Shown: positions 47,854-56,413 of the stretch, piece by piece | Position numbering within the stretch: the first letter of the stretch is position 1 | Layout of the letters: every line of letters starts with the position of its first letter | Assembly: GCA_001600875.1 (NCBI GenBank) | Contig: BCLD01000002.1 | Span: 93,164 to 157,163 of the forward strand | Reading direction: 5' to 3' | DNA from: Solicoccozyma terricola | Lineage: Eukaryota > Basidiomycota > Tremellomycetes > Filobasidiales > Piskurozymaceae | Length of the DNA stretch: 64,000 nucleotides | Notes under the pieces: model-generated | What the model was told of the DNA's origin: nothing | The model's database searches: none | What the model saw: only the letters and a program-made list of their open reading frames with translations | Position numbers and translations under genes: made by a program

Positions 47854-48127
47854 ACGTCTCTTCATATTGCTCTCTTCCCTCGAGCAATATTATCAATTGT
47901 ATGCCCACATAAAGCATCACACGAGCGACCTTTGCCCATAGGCGTTCAAGCTAGACCTCTTACTTCGCCAGCTGCCACGCTTGCACCCACGTACACGAAC
48001 CCAGGTCGCTACCCGTCGACGTCGACGGACAGCGACACGCTATAGGACATAGCTGATCGAACATTGGATAGAGAGTCAGGTGACTTGTCTATCTCGAACG
48101 TGGCGATCGACGTTAGATCGTTACAGT

Positions 48128-48139
48128 ATAATATTGCTC
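48128..48139 (+). other. Primer-binding site, self-priming type
   Basis: ATAATATTGCTC, two bases after the LTR, is the exact reverse complement of GAGCAATATTAT within the LTR (47882-47893; 3' LTR equivalent about 57062-57073). This matches the Tf1/sushi mode, in which the 5' end of the RNA folds back as primer, and would place the transcription start at that LTR position. Confidence 0.7.
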
Positions 48140-48180
48140 CCGTTACTCTTATTCGATAACGGTCAGCGAACGAAACAAGA

Positions 48181-49400
48181 ATGCCTCCGAAGGCACCAGT
48201 ACCAATTAGGGCAAGGCCCGTGAGAGACTCTCCGTCTCTCGGTAACAACGATCAGCCTGGGGCGATTCCCGCAGGCGCCGTCGTTGGTCAACAAGGCTCG
48301 CAGGTAGCGAGGCCTACTCCGACACAAGACACGGCTGTTCAGCCGTCCGGGACCATCCAAGGTGGAGGTCCCACCACCATCAACACAAGTACGCTCACAC
48401 CCATCGAGCCTAAAGGGAAAGGCCGCGCAACCTCCTCGGTTGCCAGTGACAGGAGTCACGGCCGCAAGCGAAGCCAACAAGGGTCTCGGACCTCACAAGC
48501 AAGCCCCCCGGGCCCCACCCGAGGGCATGACATCGCACCAGCCCTTCTCGAACAGATCTCTCGGTTACTAGATGCGAGGCTCGGTCCGGTCGATAGGAAC
48601 AGAAGCCCATACCCTATCGGTACCAACGACCGTCCCTACACGGCCCCTACCTTCAAAAGGGAGCAATCCATCTCGTCCGATAGATCCTCTACAGCTCCCT
48701 GGAATAAAAGGGAAGCCACAAGCCTCCCTCCGACCAAGAAGAAAGCGGTCCTATCCAAACACCATTTCACCTCGGCGGATAGCGATGATGAGGCTGCGAT
48801 GGATGGCGACGTCAACGTTAGGTTCAAACTAATCGAATTCTATGGGAAGACAGATGTCAAGAACGAAGTCGAGAGGTTCATTGCGAACAATGAACTAGTC
48901 TTCGACCTCAAACGCCAACAATTTCGAAGCGACACCCAGAAGATCAACTTCATGGCCACCCTCTTCCGAGATGACGCTCAGGAGTGGTACGAACCGTACC
49001 AAGGGATGGAGAGGCTGGACAAACCAGAATGGTGTCTTAAGTACTCGCTCTTTGTTAAGGAACTCCTAGACGAATTTGGCGACCCAAAGCCACTTGAATC
49101 AGCTTCGGACCGAATCCTTGCGTGCAAACAGAAGCCTATGCAAGACGTCAGACAATATCACCGAGAGTTCTCCGGTATCGCAGTCAAGCTCAAGGACTGG
49201 GGCGAGGCTTCCTTCGCTCGACTCTTCTTCCAGGGCCTCGCTCCTGAAATCCAAGTGCTCGTTAGCAACGCCAACAACGATTTCCCGACGACCCTCAAGG
49301 GCATGCGAGATGTCGCAGTACAAGCTTACCGCCGACAGGAGGCCCTACACAAGGAACCTAAGGAGCTACGAGACGGTCGACACAAGTCGACACTACCCTG
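48181..49400 (+). CDS. Element 2 gag, matrix/capsid part
   Basis: Starts MPPKAPVPIRARPV. A basic, disordered N-terminal 200 residues is followed by a capsid-like retrotransposon gag domain: KINFMATLFRDDAQEWYEPY, FVKELLDEFGDPKPLESAS, MQDVRQYHREFSGIAVKL, FFQGLAPEIQVLVSNAN. The frame runs on to 49536 but the residues after about 49400 are out of register. The nucleocapsid continues in the -1 frame from about 49380. The break falls in a GTCGACACAAGTCGACAC stretch (49374-49395), so copy-number change in that motif could be the cause. Confidence 0.85.
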
Positions 49401-49796
49401 CCACGAGGCATGTACACCGTCACCCCTAAGGCCCAAAACCCTGCTGCAAAGACCCCCGACGCGGTGCCTCGCTACACGGCGCAGTACCCCAAATCAGGGG
49501 TGCAGGTGGGGAATTACTCCAGCCGCCCTCCGATAGTGCATGGACGGTCTAACGACGAGCGCAACCGACTGGTCGCACAGGGCCGCTGCCTCGGTTGCGA
49601 GGAGCTTGGGCACATGTACGCCGAGTGCCCGAAGAACAAGAACAACGAGGGCAAGCAAAACCTTCTGAACCCCAATGCCCCGGCGAAGGCCCCGCCTCGT
49701 GTCCGCGTCATCCAACTCTACGAGGAAGAGGAGGAACAAACTGCGGACGAGAACGCCGAAGAAGAGCCAAAAAATGGCTCTGCGACCTTGACGTAG
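49380..49796 (+). CDS. Element 2 gag, nucleocapsid part with zinc knuckle
   Basis: Frame -1 to the capsid frame. Contains the CCHC zinc knuckle CLGCEELGHMYAEC (C-x2-C-x4-H-x4-C) and an acidic tail (EEEEEQTADENAEEEP). It ends with TAG at 49794-49796, 19 bases after a slippery heptamer. Whether it is joined to capsid by a second frameshift or separated from it by mutation is not clear. Confidence 0.8.
   Translation, partial: TQVDTTLPRGMYTVTPKAQNPAAKTPDAVPRYTAQYPKSGVQVGNYSSRPPIVHGRSNDERNRLVAQGRCLGCEELGHMYAECPKNKNNEGKQNLLNPNAPAKAPPRVRVIQLYEEEEEQTADENAEEEPKNGSATLT
49769..49775 (+). promoter_or_regulatory. -1 ribosomal frameshift site, A AAA AAT
   Basis: Zero-frame codons CCA AAA AAT; slipping back one base reads AAA AAA TGG and enters the pol frame (KKWLCDLDVGRV), 18 bases before the gag stop. 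Fits the X XXY YYZ rule. A stimulatory RNA structure downstream was not tested. Confidence 0.6.
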
Positions 49797-52700
49797 GCCG
49801 TGTCAAGGTTCGCGCTATTGGATCGGCCCAATCGCTCGAAGATGTTGGGAAGCTCTTCGAGAACATGATGGTCGGTCCCTCCCCCTCTTCCCCCTTTCGA
49901 GTTCGGTTTGCTGTGTCGGATAATGAAGCTCTCCTTGTAGCACGAGTATCTGTCGATAGGATCAATTTTTCGCTGGTTGCATGTCTCCTAGACACTGGTG
50001 CAACGATCAACTTAATCCGACGCGACAGCCTCCTGCTCAAGACTGCGAAGATTTGCCACTACTCGCAACCGCGAAAGCTTGAACTGGCGGACGGGTCGAT
50101 CTCCAGTTTTGCCCCTATCGAAACCTTCATCATGGCTACCTTCCAATTCGGCCTTGGTGTACCCCCCAAGCGAATCAAGCTAGATATCGCCGACCTCGGC
50201 GGTACCGAAGTAATCTTGGGGGGACGTTTCTTCAAGGACGGCAAAATCGTTATGGACTGGGATAAGAACGAACTAGAGTTCCCCAGCCACACGGTTCTCG
50301 ACCTCCTCGGCAACGACCTGCAGGGCGAACTCCAGGACATAGAGGACGAGTGGGCGGTAGGACGAGCACGAGCGCTCCGAACAAGTAGCGTCCACCCAGA
50401 CCATCTATTGGCCAACGTGGACTTTGGGGTAGTGCAAGACTCCGTCACCCATCTGGAGCTATCCCAGCTGGTCGCCGCAGGTCGATGCAGGTCGACATCG
50501 ACATTCCCCTATCAAGAACTAGTGGATGTGCCTAGTATCGATTTCGACTACCTAGGTGACAACGACGACTGGCAAGACCTGGAAGAGGACGAAATCAAGG
50601 CCCTTGTCCCGGAGGAATTCCACCATTGGGTAGATATCTTCCGCAAGTCCAAGGCCGACCAACTGCCTCCTCACAGGGCTTGCGACCACCGCATCGACTT
50701 AGTCCCCGATGCTCGACTTACTACTGGACCAATCTACCGGTTAGCAAGAAAGGAAGACGAATGGGTACAGGACTTCCTCACGACAAACTGTGCCATGGGT
50801 CACCTTCGACAGTCTCCTGCACCTCACAGTAGCCCGATCTTCGCTATCCCCAAGAAAGACGGAACATATCGACTCGTAACTGACTACCGCAAGCTAAACG
50901 CAGTTACCGTCAAGGACGCGACCCCCCTGCCAAGTATCGAGACCATACTCGACCAAATGGCAGGAGCCGAAGTCTTTATATCCTGCGACCTCCCCCGAGC
51001 ATATCAGCTCATCAGGATGGCCGACGGGCATGAACACTACACCACCATCCGACACCAGCGAGGTCAACATGAATCACTGGTGATGAGGGACGGTCTCTGT
51101 AACGCTCCGGCGACCTTTCAGGGTTTCCTGAACGAGATCTTCCAACCCCTTATCGGCCGAGGTGTGGTGGTCTACATAGACGACATAGCAGTCTATGGCA
51201 AGACGGAGGAAGAAGTGCGGACAACCTTCCTCGAAGTCCTTCGAATTCTCAAAGAGAATTCCCTCTACCTCAAGCCGACGAAGTGCTTCTTTTATACGAG
51301 AAGTATCAACTTCCTTGGCTACGAGATCTCCAAGGATGGCATCCAGATGCAAACCGCCAAGATTGATGCGGTCCGGGACTGGCCCGAACCGAAGGACGTC
51401 AAGGGAGTCCAACGCTTTTTAGGATTCGCTAACTTCTATCGAAAGTTTATCGACAGTTACGCACGGATCACCACCCCACTGACAAGACTGACCAGGAAGG
51501 ATCAGGAGTGGGTCTGGGGCGAGGAGCAAAAGCAGGCATTCGCGGATCTCAAATGGATGTTTACAGAGGCCCCCATCCTGAAACATTTCGATAGGGATCG
51601 AAAGCTCTATCTGGAAACGGATGCCTCCGACTTCGCAGTGGCCGCTGTGGTTAGCCAACTGTACGAATCTGGCGAAGGCGACGACAGGAAGACGCGCCTA
51701 CACCCAGTGGGCTATTACTCTCGCAAGCTTATCGCGGCCGAACTCAACTACACAGTGCACGATAAAGAGCTACTGGCAATAGTAGAAGCGTTCGTACACT
51801 GGAGCTTCCAGTTCCGAGACAATGCATTCCCGATCGACATCATCACCGATCATCGGAACCTGGAGTACTTCATGGACAAGAAGCAGCTAAATCGCCGACA
51901 TGCTCGTTGGCATGAATTCCTTCAGGAATACGACTTCTCGATTCGCTATCGACCGGGTATCAAGGCAGTTCGGCCGGATGCCCTCTCCAGACGTGAGGAC
52001 TATCATGCTGGCAAAGGGGCAAGCCTGGATCCGGAGCACAACCCCGGTAACTTCACGTCTCTGCTCCCCAAAGGATGGGGTGAGGACGTTACTGAGCGGT
52101 TCTTACTCCGAGGGGTGAGCCCTGGAGGTGTCGACACAGGTCGACGCAGGTCGACGGCGACATCCCCAAGGGCGGTCTCGCTTGCCGACAAGCTTCTCGA
52201 GGGGCTGTCACACGACCCCTCCATCCGCCCGCTGTGGGAAACGGCCATGACGGCTATCCTCGTCAGCGAACCACCGATTCTGGGAGACCCAACCGTGGCT
52301 TGGACGTATGACGGTCTCCTACTATATCGAAACCGTCTAGTAGTGCCCGACTACCTCAACGCACGATTGGATGTCCTCACCAATCGCCACGATAGTGTCA
52401 CGGCAGGGCACCCTGGAATACACAAGATGCGGGAACTAGTCAGCCGGGACTACTATTGGCCGGAAATGGACAAGTGGGTACGGGATTTCGTACAAACTTG
52501 TCATGCATGTGCTCGTAACAAGGCAAAACACCACGCACCCTACGGGCTTCTCAAATCGTTGCAAGTACCCACACGACCGTGGGACGATATCACAATGGAT
52601 CACATCGTAGGCCTGCCTGTCTCTGAGGGGTGTAACGCCATCCTGGTGGTCGTGGACCGTCTCAGCAAGATGTGCAAGTATATCCCCACGACAGATACAG

Positions 52701-53731
52701 CGACGGCAGCGGACTTGGCTCAGTTGTTCATTCGGCACATTTTTCGACACCATGGCTTGCCAAAATCGATCGTATCCGACCGAGGAGCAACTTTTACCTC
52801 ACAATGGTGGCGAGAATTCCTCAAGCAACTGGGGGTAGAAACGAAGTTTAGCACCGCCTATCACCCCCAGACCGATGGACAAACTGAGCGGGTGAATCAG
52901 GAACTCGAGACGTATCTCCGGTTCTATGTTACCTACATGCAGGATGACTGGATTCAGTACCTTCCTATAGCGGAATTTGCGAGGAATAACACGACCCACT
53001 CGTCCATCAAGGTAACGCCGTTCTTCACGAACTACGGATACCACCCCCGGTTTGATGTCCGAGTACCTTTGAAAGCCGGAACCTCCCCGGGAGCATCCGA
53101 GCAGGCCTCGGACCTGACGGAAGTTCATCAATACGTCCAGACCGAGCTCAAAAAGGCCCAAGAACGTCAGGCATCTCAGTTTAATCGACGACACCTCCCA
53201 GCTCCGAACTACAGCATAGGGGATTATGTCTTCCTTAAGGGCAAACACCTCTCTACCTTGAGGCCCTCGCCGAAACTGGACGCCAAGAACTATGGTCCGT
53301 TCATGATAGTCGCGAAGATCTCAGACTGGGCGTACCGACTCCAACTGGGACCAAACATGCGAATCCATGACGTGTTTCACGTGGAGCTACTCGAACCCGG
53401 ACCGGCCCCTTCCTTCATACAGGGTCGTGAGGTGGAACCTCCTGGACCGGTGGAACTGGAATCAAACGAGTATGAGGTGGAACGCATTCTGGATTCCGAC
53501 TGGGTGGGTGCGTGGGGGACAACAAAAGCGCACCTCGAATACCTCATTAAGTGGCATGGCTGGGACAATACCGACGACGCTGCGACATGGGAACGAGCTG
53601 AAGCTATTGTTTCGACAACCCTGGTCGACGAATACTATGAAACGCACCCAACAGCCCTTGGAGGACCAGATGAGCCGCTGGAGAAACAGGGGGTCTGGCA
53701 GAGGAAGAAGGCGAGGCATCGTCGTGTATAA
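49775..53731 (+). CDS. Element 2 pol polyprotein (PR-RT-RNase H-IN-chromodomain)
   Basis: About 1,318 codons after the frameshift. Aspartic protease: LLDTGATINLIRR (about 49988). RT: IFAIPKKDGTYRLVTDYRKL (about 50830), SCDLPRAYQLIRM, LCNAPATFQGFLNEIF, and the active site VVYIDDIAVYG (about 51170). RNase H: LYLETDASDFAVAAVVSQLY, and TDHRNLEYFMDKKQLNRRHA. Integrase: HRHDSVTAGHPGIH/CHACARN zinc site reading NRHDSVTAGHPG and CHACARNK, core MDHIVGLP, SDRGATFTSQWW, and HPQTDGQTERVNQELE. Chromodomain: NEYEVERILDSDWV then HLEYLIKWHGWDN and TWE. The frame is open throughout, so the copy may be functional apart from gag. The reading frame extends upstream to 49595, overlapping gag. Confidence 0.95.
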   Translation, partial: WLCDLDVGRVKVRAIGSAQSLEDVGKLFENMMVGPSPSSPFRVRFAVSDNEALLVARVSVDRINFSLVACLLDTGATINLIRRDSLLLKTAKICHYSQPRKLELADGSISSFAPIETFIMATFQFGLGVPPKRIKLDIADLGGTEVILGGRFFKDGKIVMDWDKNELEFPSHTVLDLLGNDLQGELQDIEDEWAVGRARALRTSSVHPDHLLANVDFGVVQDSVTHLELSQLVAAGRCRSTSTFPYQELVDVPSIDFDYLGDNDDWQDLEEDEIKALVPEEFHHWVDIFRKSKADQLPPHRACDHRIDLVPDARLTTGPIYRLARKEDEWVQDFLTTNCAMGHLRQSPAPHSSPIFAIPKKDGTYRLVTDYRKLNAVTVKDATPLPSIETILDQMAGAEVFISCDLPRAYQLIRMADGHEHYTTIRHQRGQHESLVMRDGLCNAPATFQGFLNEIFQPLIGRGVVVYIDDIAVYGKTEEEVRTTFLEVLRILKENSLYLKPTKCFFYTRSINFLGYEISKDGIQMQTAKIDAVRDWPEPKDVKGVQRFLGFANFYRKFIDSYARITTPLTRLTRKDQEWVWGEEQKQAFADLKWMFTEAPILKHFDRDRKLYLETDASDFAVAAVVSQLYESGEGDDRKTRLHPVGYYSRKLIAAELNYTVHDKELLAIVEAFVHWSFQFRDNAFPIDIITDHRNLEYFMDKKQLNRRHARWHEFLQEYDFSIRYRPGIKAVRPDALSRREDYHAGKGASLDPEHNPGNFTSLLPKGWGEDVTERFLLRGVSPGGVDTGRRRSTATSPRAVSLADKLLEGLSHDPSIRPLWETAMTAILVSEPPILGDPTVAWTYDGLLLYRNRLVVPDYLNARLDVLTNRHDSVTAGHPGIHKMRELVSRDYYWPEMDKWVRDFVQTCHACARNKAKHHAPYGLLKSLQVPTRPWDDITMDHIVGLPVSEGCNAILVVVDRLSKMCKYIPTTDTATAADLAQLFIRHIFRHHGLPKSIVSDRGATFTSQWWREFLKQLGVETKFSTAYHPQTDGQTERVNQELETYLRFYVTYMQDDWIQYLPIAEFARNNTTHSSIKVTPFFTNYGYHPRFDVRVPLKAGTSPGASEQASDLTEVHQYVQTELKKAQERQASQFNRRHLPAPNYSIGDYVFLKGKHLSTLRPSPKLDAKNYGPFMIVAKISDWAYRLQLGPNMRIHDVFHVELLEPGPAPSFIQGREVEPPGPVELESNEYEVERILDSDWVGAWGTTKAHLEYLIKWHGWDNTDDAATWERAEAIVSTTLVDEYYETHPTALGGPDEPLEKQGVWQRKKARHRRV

Positions 53732-53837
53732 GTATCTACCGTCGCTGGTGGTGTTTGGTTTGGGGACTATATTACGATTCTTTACCCACACAACCCGTCG
53801 ACGTCGATGGACGGCGACCTGCAGCGACCTACGGACC

Positions 53838-54425
53838 ATGGAACGACCCCCCCGCCGATCGGTCTCCCCTGTGGAGGCCCTATTGTCCGATAGCGATGAC
53901 GAAGACGCGCCGGAAGTATACCCCCGTGCCCGCTGGCGTCGGGACAACCCCCGGTTCAGCACGACGCGAGAAGTGTTACACCGGATCCGCCGGGAAATAC
54001 AACGAACAACACCATTCCTGCTGGACCCCATGTACTGTTCCGGTGACGCCCTGTTTTGGAAGGACCTACGCCCCCTCTCTTTCTGGCTCCCCGACCTACG
54101 AGTGGAAGGCGTCCTCAAGATACCCCTGCTGAAGGCAGCATTCTTCCAACTAGCGCTGACACCCTACGAAACCCGGAACCTCTTGCTCAACGACGTACAT
54201 GGAGAAGCACATTCAGTCGAGGAAGCTCGGCTGTGGGATGAAATAGGACTCTGCGCGGACGCACACGAACTCTACACCGTCGGCCACGAGCTCCTATCTC
54301 GACTCAACCTTGTAGATAGCCTCTACAGCGAGAGAGTGTTTAAATGGCGACTGCTGGTACAGGACTACTACATTGCCCCGCTCCGAGATAGCATTCGGGA
54401 AGCACAGGTGATGTACGGCGCATGA
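53838..54425 (+). CDS. Sense accessory ORF of Element 2
   Basis: 195 residues from ATG 53838 (MERPPRRSVSPVEALLSDSD). Homologous along its length to 45173-44469 of Element 1: TREVLHRIRREIQRTTPFLL, LKIPLLKAAFFQLALTPYET, HGEAHSVEEARLWDEIGL, HELYTVGHELLSRL and WRLLVQDYYIAPLRDSI. No known family recognised. No signal peptide or membrane segment. It follows pol by 106 bp in the same frame class as a normal third gene and ends 16 bp from the end of the antisense gene. Conservation across two clearly diverged elements implies selection (inference). Confidence 0.8.
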   Translation: MERPPRRSVSPVEALLSDSDDEDAPEVYPRARWRRDNPRFSTTREVLHRIRREIQRTTPFLLDPMYCSGDALFWKDLRPLSFWLPDLRVEGVLKIPLLKAAFFQLALTPYETRNLLLNDVHGEAHSVEEARLWDEIGLCADAHELYTVGHELLSRLNLVDSLYSERVFKWRLLVQDYYIAPLRDSIREAQVMYGA

Positions 54426-54441
54426 ATCCATCATTAACAAA

Positions 54442-55643
54442 CTAGAGAAGGTACAACAGATGGATTCCTTCGACATGTTGTCGGCATCGATTCACAGGAA
54501 TCGGCATCGATACGGAATCGGACCACGTCAGGTGGAGAAAACGGCCACCACGCCGTACAAACCCCCTCCGCCCCCTACCCCTGCCTCCCTTTCCCCTTCC
54601 GATCGGGACGAGCACGAGCGCTGTCCAAGTCCTCCGGGAGGGGCGACATAGGAGAGGACACCCTCCCCCCCCGGGCCCCCCCTGCTCCTCCTCCGCCCCC
54701 TGCCCCATCTCTTCATCCTCCGCCTCCTCCTCCTGCTCCGGACGAGTGTTGGAACCACTAGCCACCGCGTTTTGATGGCGGCCAGCGGGGGTTGAAGGCG
54801 AGGGCGCGGGGCGGTAAGGGTGGTCTCTGAAGGACCTCCGGACTCGCTGGGTCCCACGCATCGGCGTCATGGTGGACGGGGGAGTAGGGTGGTGACGGCC
54901 GGCCACGGAGTAGGGGTCGACGACGAACGCGGCGGCGAGACGAGTTGCCTTATCGGAGGGACCCAGGACCGCCTCCATCGCCTGCAGGGCCGGAGCGGAC
55001 ACCTCACGGAGCAACGAGATGACCTGCGTGACCACCTGTTGCGAAGCCTCCAGCGCGGGACGAGACGGGGGGTCCTGGTCACGGAGGATCGACGAGAGAC
55101 TTTGCATCGCGACCCCGATGGCGGTTCCTCGAGAGGTCAGGCTGTTAACGTGGAGGGCCCCGAGCGAACACCTCCCGTGACCAGTCGAGCAGGGAACGCA
55201 GTAGTTGCCGGTCATCAAACCGTCCTTGCCCAAAAAGATCGTACAGTGCCGGACGTTACGGCACTGTTCGCAGGGGACGGCGGCATCACCCACGAGGCAG
55301 ACGGGGCGAGCGGGTGGGACCTGTTCGGGACACAAGCGGAACGGAGTCAGGCCTGTACACGTCGACGTCGACGGACCGCGACACTCAGTGGGAAACCGAG
55401 TCCAGCAAGCACCAGCCTCGTAGGACTCCACCGCGCACGATGTGGCATTTCGGCCTTGAAAAATCGTACCCGCTGTTCACCCTCCTCTTCGTTGGCGGGG
55501 CCCTCGCGGATGCCGTAGTCCCGACAGAACTGCGGCGTAAGAACCTCGGCACCCGGCGTGGAGGCATGAGCGACTAATTCTCGAATAAGGGCGACGACCT
55601 CGGCAGTAAGGTCGGGATAAAGCTCGGTGTTATAGGCGGCCAT
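54442..55643 (-). CDS. Antisense accessory gene of Element 2, Cys-rich protein
   Basis: Exon 1 55643-55389 (MAAYNTELYPDLTAEVVALI; TPGAEVLTPQFCRDYGIR; PANEEEGEQRVRFFKAEM; TRLVLAGLGFP) and exon 2 55320-54442 (VPPARPVCLVGDAAVPCEQC; NVRHCTIFLGKDGLMTGNYC; CSTGHGRCSLG). Alignment with Element 1 puts the intron at the same codon boundary (after FP, before VP). The donor here reads CTGAGTG instead of GTGAGTG, so normal splicing should fail. If unspliced, exon 2 could start from an ATG at 55431 (329 codons). The Cys pattern C-x2-C...C...NYC-x2-C-x6-C suggests zinc binding. The basic C-terminal region (GRGKGGRGRGRRG) could bind nucleic acid. Confidence 0.72.
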
Positions 55644-55719
55644 GGTGGATGAATACGAGAACGATGAAGTATGGACTGGGACGGGGGGATGTCGACGGAA
55701 TTCGACAGAATTCCCCCTG

Positions 55720-55731
55720 CCTTATATATCC
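55720..55731 (-). promoter_or_regulatory. TATA box of the Element 2 antisense gene
   Basis: Minus strand GGATATATAAGG, about 85 bp before the ATG at 55643, followed by GGGGGAATT as in Element 1. Confidence 0.7.
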
Positions 55732-55816
55732 AGCCGACACCGTAGGATAGCCCCACCGCTGGGGCAGAAAATTTTCCCCAACGCAGGATGACACGCCTCC
55801 GCAGCAAGTATGAGAA

Positions 55817-56170
55817 CCCCGATACTAGCCTGAAACAGGGATTAGGGATCGACGTTGTCAGGGACAACCTCTCTCTGCTCAAAAGTCACACGCTTTCGGC
55901 GCTAGAAGCTGAACGATGCTTCTTGAACATGTGCAAACAACGGAAGTAACTGCGGAATGGGACAACACGAGGCTCGTAGGACAACTAAGTACGCCCCGAT
56001 ACTAGCCTGAAACAGGGATTAGGGATCGACGTTGTCAGGGACAGCCTCTCTCTGCTCAAATTCACACGCTTTCGACGTCAGAAGCTGAACGATGCTTCTT
56101 GACCATGCGCAAACAACGGAAGTGACTGCGGATTGGGACAACACGAGGCTCGTAGGACGCCTAATTACGC
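55817..56170. repeat. 177-bp tandem duplication upstream of the antisense gene
   Basis: Two adjacent copies (55817-55993 and 55994-56170), beginning CCCCGATACTAGCCTGAAAC, about 90% alike by eye. Each includes TG(C/T)GCAAACAACGGAAGT, the reverse of the GTTTGCGCA motif seen upstream of the Element 1 gene. Position just upstream of the TATA box suggests a duplicated control region. Confidence 0.85.
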
Positions 56171-56398
56171 CTCCCAAGACCAACACGAGGCTCTCTAACA
56201 ACACGGTGCTTTTGCTAGCAGTGCAGGACCAGCAGATGCGGACTTTTGACTGCCAGCGCCACCGGACCCTCGCTTCGAATTGCGCAGTCTACGTTCTCAG
56301 TAGCCGAGGACACGACTTTAATGGTCTTTCCATGCGTCGACATGGTGACGACAACGTACGGCAATATTGCGGTCGCATCTTGCAGCTACGCCCGCTCT

Positions 56399-56413
56399 AA
56401 AGGGGGGGGGGAC
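56399..56413 (+). other. Polypurine tract of Element 2
   Basis: AAAGGGGGGGGGGAC directly before the 3' LTR start TGTCACGGG; primes plus-strand DNA in this family. Confidence 0.88.

Larger units (their letters stand above)
46896..48125 (+). mobile_element. 5' LTR of Element 2 (with gap)
   Basis: Begins TGTCACGGGAATTCC and ends GATCGTTACA. Outside the N gap it matches the 3' LTR apart from one extra 27-bp U3 unit (three copies at 46936-47016 against two in the 3' LTR). Comparison with the 3' LTR predicts 238 bases where 550 N are placed. Confidence 0.92.

Noticed and set aside
46943..47920. Large ORFs across 47304-47853 on both strands
   Set aside because: Read through N in the LTR.
53758..54425. 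Sense accessory ORF as an envelope gene
   Set aside because: No signal peptide, membrane anchor or glycosylation-rich ectodomain.
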